The notes: generated from the sequence alone by a model not told the origin. DNA of 64,000 nucleotides from Sialis fuliginosa (GCA_961205875.1 OY540817.1:9025001-9089000); one strand, 5' to 3'. Shown: positions 1 through 12,119, counted from the first letter of the stretch. Made by a program: numbers and translations.

Positions 1-253
1 TGTGTACCTATTGAAGGACCGCATAAAAAAATATCATGTATATAGATGTTTTTTCTCAGAAAAATATAAAGAATTTAATAAAATCATTTTTAGCCACTAG
101 AACGTCGATTGGTCGGTTATTGTCATTTCTAAGCGAGCTAGACTCGATAATCCGCTCGCCTATAAATAAGTTGGTTGCAAATGGCAAGAGAACTGTCATT
201 GTTAATTCAGCGAATAGTGGACACTGTTTTCACACCAAGTAAAAAATAATTGT

Positions 254-333
254 TTGCTTACTAAACTCGGTTTATGTCATCAATTTTTCTGCGACCTTCC
301 TAGGAGTCGCGACCCACACTTTGAGAATCACTG
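254..333 (-). mobile_element. hAT-type terminal inverted repeat (one end)
   Basis: Read on the minus strand from 333, the sequence starts CAGTGATTCTCAAAGTGTGG and runs into GGGTCGCGACTCCTAGG. This is the usual form of a hAT transposon tip (CAGTG followed by 'gttctcaaa...gggtcgcgaccc'). The eight bases beyond the tip (334-341, TTCTATAC) would be the target duplication, but I found no matching second end. The element is therefore truncated or extends beyond the window start. The inner limit is arbitrary. Confidence 0.5.
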
Positions 334-929
334 TTCTATACTTGTGTCGGCATGTCAAAAGAAACGCAACAATGATTTTTTCTATGCTGGTCGGGACTTG
401 CAAATTCGAATAAAATTAAAGGTTGTTTTACACCGGCATATGGAGCATTTATAAAGGTTGTTTTAGGCTTTTTGACCAGTTTATATATAATTCATAAATA
501 ATAATTAGCAAAGATTTACTTACTTTCAAATATAAAAAATGTTGATATGCAGATTTGAACATACCCTATTACACTTACAATTAAATTTTATCACTATTTT
601 TTACCACACTTGATCGATTCTATGAGGTTTTTTTTATAAAACTAACATATTTCATATTCAGAAACAACATGTATATTAAAACATTTTAATAAAAAAAAAA
701 TATTTTTTTATAATCTATACTTCATACTTGCAATTCAAGTATAAATGTTTGCTACTAATTTTACTTAGAACTGCATTCAAATTAAATTTTAAATCTGCAT
801 AAGTCACAATTTTATAAAAATGCAAAATAAATATACCAAGTTTTATACTTGAAACTACACAGCAGAATTAGAAGATTACATAAAACTATATGATTGTAAG
901 AGACACTAGTAAAAATATAAACAAATCTA

Positions 930-1700
930 AAGTAATTAAAGTTTTACAATTTTTCAATCACTTTTTGCAATTTGGATTACGTATTTCAGTTAGTCATTTT
1001 TTTGATAACTGTAGTAAGATTAGACTACAAATAGGTATAGAAATTTTACAAAATTTTAGACTTGAAATTACAAACAAGAATTGTAAAAATACATAGCGCT
1101 CATGACTTGAAAGAAATTTTGTAAAAATGCAAACAGAATTTTCAAAAAAAAAGTAATGATTTGTAAATTTCCTGTAATTGTAACTGCAAGTTTCGGTTAG
1201 TAATTTTACTATTAATCTTGGTAAAATCAAAATCCGAATATGTGTAGAAATTTTACAAAGTTTTAGACTTGAAATTACAAATAAGAATTGTAAAAATACA
1301 TAGCGCTCATGACTTGAATGAATTTTTGTAAAAATGCAAACAGAATTTGAAAAAATAAATAATAATTTGTAAATTTCCAATCACTTCTTGAGATTGTAAT
1401 TGCAAATTTTGGTTAGTAATTTTACAGATAAATGTGGTAAAATTAAATTCCGAATATGTGTAGAAATTTTACAAAGTTTTAGACTTAAAATTACAAACAA
1501 GACTTGTAAAAATACATAGCGCTCATGACTTGAATGAATTTTTGTAAAAATGCAAACAGAATTTGAAAAAATAAATAATGATTTGTAAATTTCCAATCAC
1601 TTCTTGAGATTGTAATTGCAAATTTTGGTTAGTAATTTTACAGATAATTGTGGTAAAATTAAATTCCGAATATGTATGGAAATTTTACAAAACTTTAGAT
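930..1700. repeat. tandem array, unit about 207-216 bp, three full copies plus partials
   Basis: The marker CATAGCGCTCATGACTTGA recurs at 1092, 1299 and 1515, giving periods of 207 and 216 bp. Each unit also carries 'ttacaaagttttagactt', 'gtaaaaatgcaaacagaatt' and 'ttggttagtaattttac'. Minus-strand open frames (994-1380 and 1381-1596) repeat the same phrase only because the unit repeats; they are not genes. AT-rich words built on 'ttttacaa' continue to about 1905. Confidence 0.75.
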
Positions 1701-1915
1701 TTAATTCTACAACTTTGAATGGTAAAATTACAACAAGTTTCTGACGAATACAAAAAATTTGTAAAATTGCAACCTGCTTAGTACTCTTGTTATTACAAAT
1801 TGCAATATTACTACGAATGCGTTTGAAAATTCCAATACAATACGAGAGTTTGTAATTTTACAAAGCAACTGCTTAGTAAAAATGTAGTAAATTTACAAAA
1901 ATTTTTAACAGTGTA
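1701..1915 (-). mobile_element. possible end of the element that contains the tandem array
   Basis: Read on the minus strand from about 1912, the sequence starts CACTGTTAAAAATTTTTGTA and is rich in 'tttgtaaatttac' words like those of the adjoining tandem array. It looks like one terminus of a non-autonomous element whose interior is the array. No mate was found on the left side, so the element is incomplete or the idea is wrong. Confidence 0.3.
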
Positions 1916-1929
1916 CTTAGAGGCGGTTA

Positions 1930-2446
1930 GGCGTAGTAAGAAAAAATTATTTTAGCTGCGGTAAAATGGTTTAAGGGGGTGAAATACCCCTATAGAAATG
2001 TACAAAATAATCGTATATTTTAAATAACACTAAAACTATAATAATTGAGATTTTTAAAAATCTATATTTCTCATACTCTTTCGAATGGCGAAAGTCGAAA
2101 TTCGAAAAAGTGAAACCGGCCTCTTCAATCTTCCACCCACCCCATTATTTATTTAAGATTTTATTCTATTTACTAAATAAAATTGTTTTATACGATAGTA
2201 ATTCAAATATATACTACATATTTCACCAAAAATTTTTACTCTTTCATCGCCATATTATCATATTTAGAAAAAAAAAAATATTTTTACGTTAGTGATAAGA
2301 AAATTTATGACTAAAGTTGAAAAGTGATTGATATTTATATTTCTAGACCTCTAGAAACCAGTATTTTAACGCATTCTTTTACACATTTTCACCCCCTTAA
2401 ACCGTTTTACTGCAGCTCAAATAGTTTTTTTTCTTTACTACTCCTG
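1930..2446. mobile_element. MITE with inverted repeats of about 55-60 bp
   Basis: The left arm, about 1931-1984, holds AGCTGCGGTAAAATGG, GTTTAAGGGGGTGAAA and a preceding 'gtagtaagaaaaaa'. The right arm, about 2386-2445, is its imperfect reverse complement (TTTCACCCCCTTAAACCG, then TTTTACTGCAGCT, then 'tttctttactactcc'). The 400 bp between the arms has no convincing coding frame. Target duplications could not be fixed. Confidence 0.65.
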
Positions 2447-3175
2447 ACCCCCTATAATTATATACAAAATTTGAACTCGATACGTATTTACCACTTAAAA
2501 GGTTCCCTTGTAAGAAATATGACTGCAATATGAACAATACATCTTTATTAGTTTTTGTGTTATTAATTAAAATTAAAAAAACATTAATTCCACACATATA
2601 CCTCAAATTCTAGCAAAAAATTTTAGTTAAAAAAATTATATTTTAATTTATAAACAATAAGTCTATAAAAAAAGTTTTTCTTATGAAAATAAAGGAAATT
2701 GTATTGCCATTGAGTAATTTAAATTTATAAATTATAAATGTTTAAAAAAAAAAATCAAAACTGTCTAGATAAATATTTAAAAGTTTATTTAAACTTTGCT
2801 ATAAAGGATTATAAAATGTATTTTTTATGAGTCAAACTATTAAATTAGTTTATTAGTAAACATTAAAAAGAGTACATTCATATAAAAGGAAGGAACACAT
2901 TTCTCTAAGAATTTTAACTCATCCTGTATTAAAAGTAATTTTCATAGAATATATGTGTCTGTTTGCAAAAATAATAATTTTCTTAATTAAACATCATGAA
3001 AATAACCACTCTGACTTGAAAAAGGCTCAATAGTAAAAGAAATAAACATTTTCGTTACGCGTGTGTACAAATTCAACATCTCAAGTTATTTAAACAACCG
3101 GTCTTTTATATACTTTAACAGAAACAAAACAAGGGCTACGTGTAAAACAAAGCATCAAATATACGCTTGCTTTTA
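2447..3175. other. AT-rich DNA, nothing recognised
   Basis: There is no open frame beyond chance size, no inverted repeat with sharp ends and no RNA-gene-like structure. The phrase 'aactcatcctgtattaa' near 2918 resembles a lone transposon tip without a partner. Confidence 0.5.
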
Positions 3176-3178
3176 TAA

Positions 3179-3367
3179 CAATTGAATCTTTTGCGCCAAA
3201 AACCATTGGTAATTGAGCAATTTCGGCTTAATGACGGTTCTGTATTTTGCTGCCACAAGGGCCGTTACTATGTTCCCGGCGTTAAAAACGTTTTTATTGA
3301 TGCATCAATGCCCCTTGATTTAATTGCCAGGGACTTGGATAGAAATTATTTTGTGAACATTTCTTAA
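3179..3367 (+). CDS. protein-like open frame without ATG; unassigned, possibly a gene relic
   Basis: A 62-codon stretch between stops is clearly richer in G+C than its surroundings. It uses a broad codon set (GGC, GCC, CCC, GTT, GAC) rather than the A/T-only codons of chance frames here. The peptide is compact and non-repetitive, with FRLNDGSVFCCHKG, YYVPGVKNVF and LDLIARDLDRNYF, and ends at a TAA. There is no ATG near the 5' side and no clean splice acceptor, so it could be a decayed fragment of a captured gene, a pseudogene or a terminal exon. I do not recognise the family and assign no function. Confidence 0.25.
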   Translation, partial: QLNLLRQKPLVIEQFRLNDGSVFCCHKGRYYVPGVKNVFIDASMPLDLIARDLDRNYFVNIS

Positions 3368-5055
3368 CTATGTTATTCTAAATGGGTGAATTTATTTCTT
3401 TTAATTTCTTCAAAAATACTCAACCATATTATTACCTTATTCGGTAATAACATTTTTATTTTATATTTAACCCCCATAAAGACTGAACTGTGAAAAATAA
3501 CGATACACGTGTATTTTTATTTTAAAAGAATATTTTGCTATAAATTTTTTTTTTCCCTTCACTTAGAAGTTGAATTTTAGAGAATCCTTTCTTAGTGCTT
3601 ATATACGTAATAGAAAGGAAGGCTTTCCTAACATTTCACATTTCCAGGATCGGGAGTTTGGGCTGTATTAGTATTGATTAGTATTTTTATACGAACATGC
3701 AATGCTGTTGATTAATGTCCTTAAAAATATATTTAAAATTTAGAATTTCAAACATTTAATTACCAATTTACAAACTAAATTAATGTAAAACAATTACATT
3801 TATTTATTTATTTACTGTTTACAGAATCGTGTTCTTAAAACATTTAATTAATCTTCTCTAGTCGATATTTAAATTCCATTAATTCAACAAAAAGGATTTA
3901 AAACAAGCATACTATAATAGATTTTCACAGTCGTCCAACAAAACACGCTCTTACTGCCACCTCTCGAAGAATAATGGAACTATTACAGAAAGAGACATTG
4001 ACTCTATGTCACATGGCCTACTATGACAGAGCAGAGAAACAAAGCAACTAATGCTGTAATAGCTGATATTCTTCATCCACAATGTATGCGTATTTTATGG
4101 AACGAAGAAAATGTAAAATATATTGTTTGTGCTTTATAAATGATACATGTAGTGTTTGTTATTTATCCATGCGGATGATGTAGATGTATTATCAAATTTT
4201 TTTTTCAATTTTGTTTAGATTTTGCTAAATATTTTAAATTTCAAAATTATACAAATTTTTGCGTTATTGTTTTTGAATTTTTTTAAGCGTACAAAATATT
4301 TAAATTGTTTTTTATATTGAGCAAAAAGTGATAAAGGAAAAAATATAAACATTTATAATGTTTTTAGTACCAACGTAAATTATTACATTAACAATCTACA
4401 ATTTGAACGTTTTGTAGCAGTAGAATTTGTCATACTTATTTATGACCATAATGAAAATCTTTTCCCAAAACTTTATAATAAATAAAAATAAAATGAACAA
4501 GAATAAATAGGAATAATCTTGATCCGAACCCCGTCCACCCTCTCCGTCAAATATCATCATGCTAGGCAATTGCCCCCCCCCCCCCCTTTTTTGCGTAGTA
4601 CGTATTTTCTAACACCTTACAAGTTTATTTTTTAACTTTTCTACAAAATTATAAAATCAAACATATTGCTTTTGAAACAAGTCATTATAAAATCAATATT
4701 TAACTAAACTTAAATCAATAAACATTGATCCCTAGCAACAACAAAAATAAATTAGTTGTAATAAATTTAGACACGACGAGACTTTAAATAAAGATAGGCA
4801 GCCCAGTTTTACTTACGAAGTCGTCCCGTAATTAATTAGATATACTAATTAGTTCATCACTGGACTATACTTTTCATTTTATTTGTTTTCAGCGCGATCA
4901 ATATGGCAACTTACGTATTGAAATCAATTTCAATTAATTAGTACAGCAATAATTATTAATTAAGGTTTCAACACAGCTATTCCCTATTGAATGGAATGAA
5001 AACGAGGAAGGTAAGTCGATTCTAACGCTATCTCTACTACATATTATAATAATGA
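3368..5055. other. AT-rich DNA with a C14 run; possible decayed coding trace near 3.95 kb
   Basis: The stretch 3935-4095 is less AT-rich and can be read as short peptide pieces (for example ATSRRIMELLQKETLTL), but stops and frame changes leave nothing assignable. A run of 14 C lies at 4573-4586. The remainder shows no element ends or genes. Confidence 0.4.
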
Positions 5056-5057
5056 AA

Positions 5058-5610
5058 TACCGGGTGTCCCATTTTAAAACCTCACAACAATTTTTCGAAA
5101 ATTGCGTTAGTTTCTATACCTTTTACAGTATAAATTTACACTTATGAAACATAATTTCACATTAACGAAAACAGATTTCACACAAATGAAATATAATTTC
5201 ACACTAACGAAAACTAAGTGGAGTTCCTTTAAATCGTTAGTAAAACGACATATCCAGGGCAGAATGCATGTATTTTGAACTATACATGTGCTAACAATCA
5301 AGCACCAATCATTTTAGAATTTTGAATGCGTATTTTGGAAGAAATTACTCCATGTTGAAAGATATTATGCTGCATCATTGCACCAGGAAGATCTTATTAA
5401 AAATTGTGGGATTTGAGTAACCCCTGTGTAGGGTCCTAGGGTTAATATAATAAGGAATAAAAAACTTCAAATTAATTTTTTTTTTTTAATTAAAAAAGCG
5501 AGTGAAAGTATATTAATTTTTATACCACCTTCCTCTTCACATTGAAAAAAAACAGATATAATTCTTATCTGAAATAAATATTTGGTTCTATAATAATGCC
5601 TCACCCTGTA
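5058..5610. mobile_element. possible TA-flanked element with CCGGGTG / CACCCTG tips
   Basis: The left tip TACCGGGTGTCCCATTTTAA and the right tip TCACCCTGTA face each other and are bounded by TA. Tips of the form 'ta-CAGGGTGTCCC' are common in insect DNA transposons, and similar tips occur at 16.2 and 49.4 kb here. The inverted similarity is only about 10 bp, so the pairing is uncertain. The interior has no real gene. Confidence 0.3.
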
Positions 5611-6228
5611 TACAAATATAAAAAGTATCATAACCTTCACCAGATATGAATTATTTTTAGAATATAAATTTACTCCTGCACCGGTAATCTAATATTAATT
5701 TAAATCAGAATAATAATTGAAAAACCAATACTTACTCAAGAGTTATGTATACAATATATGTATGTTAAAACTTTTAATTATATACTCACTTAAAAATATA
5801 TACCAATATTGTATTCGAAAACTTTTAATTAAAATTATACAAATATAATTTGTAAATAAATACGTATTGTAATGTTTAATATTATTAACGCAATAAACAA
5901 TGTTGTCTAAAGTAGACTGATAAGAATAACTGATTCATGTTTTTTTTTACAATCAATATTGCCCCCTCTTCTTTATAGATTATATTTGATCCAAAGTTTA
6001 TAATATCAAATAATGATTATTAATATTTAATTATTTGAAAACATATATTAAGTAGATATTTTTGACACTGATTGAACCAGAATGATCCTGTCATTTGTAC
6101 TCTGTGAACTCTAATTGGTCAACGACGCGGGTGTGTACAGACATCATATTTACTTATAGTTCAATCAAATTTGACTTTTATTCAGAACTAATTCGGATCA
6201 AAATTATTTTTAGTGGAAACGTTTTACT

Positions 6229-6622
6229 CTTAGACAAAGAAAGATAAAGGATAAATAACACATTACCTAGCGTTGTTACCATATCGCTACGCGAAAAATC
6301 GCTATACGAATCATTGGCGTATCATTCAGATTTTAAAATAAATAACAATTGTTTTGAATTATAAAATAAAATAATAATACATGTTTTATATTGTCTTTAA
6401 AATTTAAGAGAAACGTCTATTATATACTATCATCTCTATATAACTATCATCTCTTACATACAAATTCAATTGTAATTTAAAGTATATTATTATATTATAA
6501 ATTTTCAACTGACGCCTCTAGGATAATATATCGCGAATCTGACATTTAAGAAAACTTTGGCAACAGTTTCATATAGGGACTAGCATTGGTTGTTATGTAT
6601 CCATAGTCTTTCCTAATCTAAA
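6229..6622. mobile_element. hAT-like MITE with 8 bp target duplication (copy 1)
   Basis: The ends CTTAGACAAAGAAAG and the complement of CTTTCCTAATCTAAA form imperfect inverted repeats. Flanking octamers GTTTTACT (6221-6228) and GTTCTACT (6623-6630) differ at one base, as expected of an 8 bp duplication. A second copy in the same orientation lies at 17334-17680 and shares ACCTAGCGTTGTTACCATAT and 'gttatgtatccatagtcttt'. Non-coding. Confidence 0.75.
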
Positions 6623-6728
6623 GTTCTACTAGTATTCGCCATCTTGAAAAATGAAGGACTGGTCACATTTTTTCATAGTTTTTCGTATTTTTTTTTTTTT
6701 TTGAAACCGTTCATTTTACGACTATAAA

Positions 6729-6924
6729 GCCGTTATGACACTATCAAAGAAATATGTTAAAGATCTGACAAAAAAATATGATCAAATATAGAAGATTGTC
6801 GGTGTCTGTGATCATAGAAATAATATATAAACAAAATATGTCAATTTTAACTAATTATTACACTGTCATATTTCTTTGATCAAAGAAATATGATCATATA
6901 TCTTTGATAGTGTAATAGCCGCCT
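6729..6924. mobile_element. MITE with CACTATCAAAGA inverted ends (copy 1)
   Basis: The left end reads AAAGCCGTTATGACACTATC then AAAGAAATATG. The right end, complemented, reads TTAGGCGGCTATTACACTAT then CAAAGATATATG. Inside is another short palindrome (CATATTTCTTTGATC and its complement, about 6869-6896). A truncated copy lies at 58999-59085. Confidence 0.65.
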
Positions 6925-7915
6925 AAGGTATTCATGTTTCTATATCTCATTTAAAAAATATCGTCTATTTCATTTAAGAATCCAGTTGTTGCCGGAGTTT
7001 TGACGATACGAATCATGCATTTTACCGTCAAAAACCACGGCAAACACTGCATTCTTAAATGAAATAGAGTATAGGTTATTCTAATCAAAAAGTATATACC
7101 ATACTCAATACGAAATAGATACATAATATGAGTAGACAATTGATAATAAGAGTCATTATCAGTGTAAGTAAATATTAAATATTATGAACTGTGTTTACAT
7201 TTTTAAATAAAATATAATTTAGTAGGTATTGAACTGAAAAATCATGCATATACATACTTATTATAATATACCTACACATATCTATTTAATATACATAGTT
7301 TATAACATGAAAGATTACTGTTCTAAGCATTGTAATTACATTGCCTCACCGGTCATCTTTCACCTTACAAACTATATTTGGTTTTATGATACATAAAAAT
7401 ATACTTACAATTAGGTATTTTATTCTAATATTAACATACTCATTATAATTCCAAAATAAAATTACCCGCTGAGGTCATTGATAATATTCTAAATTTATAA
7501 TAAGAATTAGTCATTAAACTATATATACAGTTAAATTAGATTTTGTCTGAATAAAAAATCCCGGCCGGTTGAATTTTTGTATGAAGCATGAATCATGTTA
7601 TGAAATGAAAAAATATAAAAAAAAGTTATTATTGTTATATGTAAATCTAGATATTAATACATGAACATCGAAAATTGTCGTACGTTTTATTTATTTATAT
7701 TTAAAATTATTAGTTAATTATTATTATTCCTATTAATAATTACCTACTTGGTTAGTTCATTCAGAATGAATGATCAATTAATAAACATTAAATACGTCGA
7801 AGAAGTGGAAAAACATGAAGTTCTATACAATTATAACCTTCCTAGGTATTCAAGAATGCTTGACATGTTACCAAAAGTTAAAAAAAAAACTTAAAAATTT
7901 AAAAAATATCGCGTT
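6925..7915. other. AT-rich DNA, no gene seen
   Basis: There is one short internal inverted repeat, 'tatttcatttaagaat' near 6966 and 'attcttaaatgaaata' near 7051. No coding frame or element boundary was found. Confidence 0.4.
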
Positions 7916-7917
7916 TT

Positions 7918-8031
7918 TTTTCACGGCAATTCGAAGGACATAAATCGATTGCAAACCAGTTGTAAAATAGTCGCTTCCGCAACTGGTTTGCCATTCTCGT
8001 TGCAAAACAGTCGCACCGTGTGCGGGGGGCC
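7918..8031 (-). mobile_element. Harbinger-like MITE end with TTA/TAA flank
   Basis: Read on the minus strand, the sequence starts after TAA with GGCCCCCCGCACACGGTGCG and then repeats 'gcaactggtttgc'-type words (TTGCAAACCAGTTG, CAACTGGTTTGCC). A GG-rich tip next to a 3 bp TAA flank fits PIF/Harbinger MITEs. The second tip is not clear, so the element is partial. Confidence 0.4.
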
Positions 8032-8109
8032 TTACACTCTTCATATTCTGCGATTCATTGAATGTAACATAATATGTTTGGATCACAGGATGGACCAACG
8101 ATAACAATA

Positions 8110-8570
8110 TGATAATATAATAAGTGTTTAAAGATTATTACATATGAATAATAATAATAATGATTTTTATTAATAAATGAACATTATACAATACAAAAAC
8201 ACATTCCAAGCTATGCTTGGGGTGTGCAATATAAATAAAATTATTAAATGACGTATTGTTAAATCGTTTTTAATGGTCGATAACAATAAAATAAAATAAG
8301 CTTGTAGTTTTCACTATATTACATAACACCCTTCTTTATTAGAAAGAAAAAAATACAATTCCAGAAAATAAACCATAATCCTTTTATAATGACGCGACGT
8401 TCCAATGTGTTTCCCTTGTTACTGAAGAGCATTTTCTCGTTTATAGATATTTCAGTTAACAAGTCTCCTAGACATTGCTTTCTTAGTTATTACGGATAAT
8501 TCTTTCTGCTTGTTTTGCATTAAGATTATATTAATTAACTCACGACAAACTAAGGTATCCTCGCGACTTT
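8110..8570. other. AT-rich DNA, nothing recognised
   Basis: No open frame, repeat pair or RNA structure could be supported here. Confidence 0.4.
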
Positions 8571-8576
8571 AACCAC

Positions 8577-9200
8577 ATGTATTTTAAAATTGTGAACACC
8601 CGTACTACATATAATAATAATCAAAAACAGTTTTTGAAGTTGGTTTTTTTTATTTTTAAATTTTTTATTGGCTTAGCACCTATATCAAAAGTTGTAAAAT
8701 TTAATTATTATTATATATTTTTCAGTGTTTTTAGGGTTTTTTTAGAAGTCGGTTTTATTAATATTCTTAAAGTTTTTTATTTTTTTCTCTTTGAGTGGCA
8801 TATCTATGAAGTCCATGGTCAGATTTTTATAAACAAACAAAAAATCAACCGAATAGGTGCATATTTGTCGAGTTATGCCTGGATATACATAAAAAATATA
8901 TACAGCAAAATTACCCCCCCCCCTCCTTTTTTTGAAGTCGGTAGTCACATTTTGAAAAAAAGTATGGGAGTCAAATCGAAGTATAGACTTTCAAACACAA
9001 AAAAATCGTTTAAATCGGTGCATGTTTGTCGGAATTATGCCCGAACATACATAAAATATTTCTATAGGTACATATACATACATAGATGAATTAAGAACCT
9101 TCCTTCTTTTTAAAGTCGGTTATAAACCTATTTTATCGATTTATCATAACAAAAATCTGTATTACCACGCGGACGAAGTCGCGGGTAACAGCTAGTATAT
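8577..9200 (+). repeat. non-LTR 3'-region repeat with AAGTCGGT words and RTE-like tail
   Basis: TTTTTTGAAGTCGGTAGTCA, 'gtcgagttatgcctggatatacataaaa' and its near repeat 'gtcggaattatgcccgaacatacataaaa' (about 130 bp later) mark a worn dispersed repeat. This type is familiar to me from lepidopteran genomes. It runs into CACGCGGACGAAGTCGCGGG and TAACAGCTAGTAT at 9170-9196, the classic 3' tail of insect RTE-type LINEs and their SINEs. The 170-residue frame spanning 8577-9089 is low-complexity and not a gene. Confidence 0.55.
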
Positions 9201-9829
9201 TATAATACTTCACCTATTCTGTATACTTTATTAAAATTTGTACGATCCTCGATATGACATGCTTTTTTAAAATTCACTTTTCTGAAAATGTTTTCCACAT
9301 TTATCCAATAATAAATCGATTAAAGTTTACAAAAAACACCACAATATACAGAAATTTGCACACAATGCAAACATAAATTCGACATTCAATATTCTATATT
9401 CCATCCGCAACAAGCGGCTATATTCAGGTTGTAACAAATTCAAATTTCATCATCAATTTTCGAAACGCTGCTACGTTTTCATTCATACGATGTAAATTTA
9501 ATCATATGACAAAATTCTATCTGTTTTGTTGTAAGGCGAGATTAAAATGAACCATAAAATATGAAAGCCAATATTGGAACAACACCGTGTAAATATGATT
9601 TTCTGAAAAATATATACCTTCATTTTGCTTCCAAGATAATATTAAATAGGGAAGTTTGAACTCGAATCACAACAGGGGTGAGCAACATTATTTTTATTTT
9701 TAACAAATGTACTTTCTTATACGGTTTATATAATAATTTAATATACGATATAATACAAATATGCATACATAATAAATATAAGTATTTTTAATGCAAGCCA
9801 ATTTTTTTTTGGATTCGAAATTTCAAGAT

Positions 9830-10020
9830 TTATTTTTGCCATGATGTCTGTGTCTGTCGGTCTGTCTGTAGTTGTAACTCAAATACGACAAATCGCAGAA
9901 GGGTGAAATTTTATATTTATGATTAATTTTTGTCTGGGAAGAAAACCTTATATTTCTGTTAACGATCTTTCAACCGGAAACGGATGTTTACTTCATCCGC
10001 GTTGTAATATAGATTTCTGT
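9830..10020 (+). repeat. decayed non-LTR/SINE tail fragment
   Basis: 'gtctgtgtctgtcggtctgtctgtagttgtaactc' followed by 'tctttcaaccggaaacggatg' matches the layout of the RTE-like tails elsewhere in this window. A shorter similar phrase occurs at 56563-56690. Confidence 0.35.
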
Positions 10021-10129
10021 TTAGTTTCTATTTTAGTTTCGTATTTACAAGCTGGATGTCCTTAAAAGTGAAATATAATAATATAGTATAATATAATAAT
10101 ATCTGTACAAATGGCACACAAACATTTTT

Positions 10130-10262
10130 TTATCTAATAAATTAAAATAGCATATGTCCTTCCTCATCTATGTCCCTATCTATCTGCCAAATCTCATCAA
10201 GATCGGTTCAGCGGTTTAGACGTGAAAAAGTAACAAACAGACAAAGACACAGGAGGGTAGGT
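10130..10262 (-). repeat. RTE-like LINE/SINE tail fragment
   Basis: In the plus direction this reads 'ccaaatctcatcaag', ATCGGTTCAGCGGTTTAGAC and 'aaaaagtaacaaacagacaaag'. It is the reverse complement of the shared tail phrase found at 15.1 and 57.7 kb. Confidence 0.5.
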
Positions 10263-10539
10263 ATTTAATAAATAATAAATGACACACTGCTTTGATTACA
10301 TAGAAAGAAATAATATACCTTTATTATACTTCAGTATTGCACCTCACCCTAATATAGAAGAATCATCTTCACATGTATATTGCATAACTTCAACATTTAA
10401 TAACGAAATGCAATTGCAGTGCACGCATTTATCATACTGCAGTTATGTTTCTTTGACTTTGTGCTTGAGATATATTCTACATTTCTCCATTTTCTCTCGA
10501 GATGTGTTTTTAATAACTTGCAATAATCATAAAGTGTAG

Positions 10540-11040
10540 AGATGAGAGTAAGAATACTCCAAGCAGAATAAAAATGCTTTTATAAAAATATTTTAAGAAA
10601 ATGAGACCATGTTAAATAAAATATTAAGAGACATAAAATTATCATTAAATTTCTGGGCAAAATTAAATTCAAAACGAGCATTTAATGGTTAAAAAATGTG
10701 GAATAAGAATTCCTAGTAGTAGTAGATTAATAATGTTTTTATCTTCAACTCGCAACTAGGTAACTAGAGGAACATATTTAGCTGTTAATGATTGAGTTTC
10801 ATTTTTAACTCTCCAGTACTGGCTCATGGTTTCTTTATTATTACCATAAATTTGTGTAGTGGGGGGTTGGGGGTACATCGTAATTAATTTAGTCGTTTGT
10901 GTGACATATTGTATTAAAAATTAAGAATTTGACCTATTAACTCGGTATTATTGTAAAAACTGATTTAAATTTTATACTTAGATCATGCTCAAATTGTGTG
11001 TTAATTGTTTCGATAGATATGTAGGTATATCTTCAAAGGA
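10540..11040. other. AT-rich DNA, nothing recognised
   Basis: A short G-rich run (GGGGGGTTGGGGGT near 10861) is the only notable feature. No gene or element end is supported. Confidence 0.4.
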
Positions 11041-11818
11041 ATAGAATTCCTAGGAATTCTATACAATGCCTGACGATTTCAGGCAAAGTATGAAATATTT
11101 GTTTAATAGAAATTTATTATATACTTTGCCTAGGCATTATATAGAATCCCTAGGAATTCTATAGAGTGCCAAGATAATATTAGGAAATGTATGAAATAAA
11201 AGACAAAATGATATTAACAAAGCAGATAGGTTTTATTTAATTTATTTTAAAAAGTCCAAATTCATATTATGTAAGATTTAGGTCTTTCATTGTTAAAATA
11301 ACAAAACCACATAAACAATAATATAACATTTGATATTTATTATAATAAATAAAATAAAATAATCATATTAGTCCAGACGTGTATTAAGTAAGATTTAAGG
11401 CCCTTATTGTAAAAATAACAAATTCACAGAAACAATATACATAGTACATACATTTTTCTATTATACCTATAACGCGTAAATATAAAATGTTTATTTTGAT
11501 AAATAATTCAGTATTGTACCGACAATACTGAATTATAATCTAGAAACCTACCTACAGCTATCGAGAATGAACCAAGATTTTTTTATTGTATATTTGCATC
11601 AGTATTTTATAACATAAAGTAAGGCAACATCTGTACCTGGACCAAAATTGATCGATTCACCCTATTTATGTTTATATTTCATACATTGCCGGCTATCAAT
11701 TAGGTATTCTATAGAATGCCTAGGAAATGTATATAATTAAATTCATTTCATACATTGCCTGGTGATTTTAGGCATTCTATAGAATGCCGTATTTCATACA
11801 TTGCCGGTAACATATATA
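11041..11818 (-). mobile_element. palindrome-rich DNA element, copy 1 (inner end truncated)
   Basis: Read on the minus strand from 11818, it starts TATATATGTTACCGGCAATG and contains several copies of the palindromic word ATTCTATAGAATGCC and of 'caatgtatgaaat'. A central hairpin lies at 11503-11530 (ATTCAGTATTGTACC and its complement). A near-complete relative in opposite orientation lies at 45127-45941. Compared with that copy, the end near 11041 lacks the terminal GGCAATGTATG segment. Non-coding; superfamily not determined. Confidence 0.7.
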
Positions 11819-11819
11819 A

Positions 11820-12100
11820 TAAAAAGTAGCTTGTGTTTATTTTTATATACTATTTTATTATTAGGCTTTATAATTGCTTAAAACGAATTGAATTGATTAA
11901 TAAATATAATAACAACAGTTTAAAATTAATACCCTGTTAATAATAAAAATATAAATTTATTTACAAATGATAATTCCGCGATGTCCTGAGAGGCCCGGCG
12001 CCAGTATATTACAGGGTTAAGCAAATCTAACGAGTTAGAAAAATATTGCTATTAAGAATACATATGTACATTAAGCCAGGTTAATTTTTTTACATTATTC
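11820..12100. other. AT-rich spacer, nothing recognised
   Basis: No coding frame or structured repeat was found. 'ggcccggcgccagtatatta' near 11993 faintly resembles the TACTGGCGCCAGT tip seen at 24.4 kb, but has no partner. Confidence 0.35.
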
Positions 12101-12119
12101 CTATTATCACGGCCACCCT

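Noticed and set aside
994..1596. Minus-strand frames with a repeated peptide
   Set aside because: The peptide repeats only because the DNA unit does. Period lengths of 207 and 216 are multiples of three by chance, and units contain stops elsewhere.
8577..9089. 170-codon plus-strand open frame
   Set aside because: It is a low-complexity Phe/Tyr/Lys/Ile-rich translation of a T-rich LINE-tail-type repeat ('gaagtcggt' words); no domain and no start signals.
10279..10539. 86-codon frame after a LINE tail
   Set aside because: It begins inside the tail's simple region, has no domain, and its codon use matches the AT-rich background.
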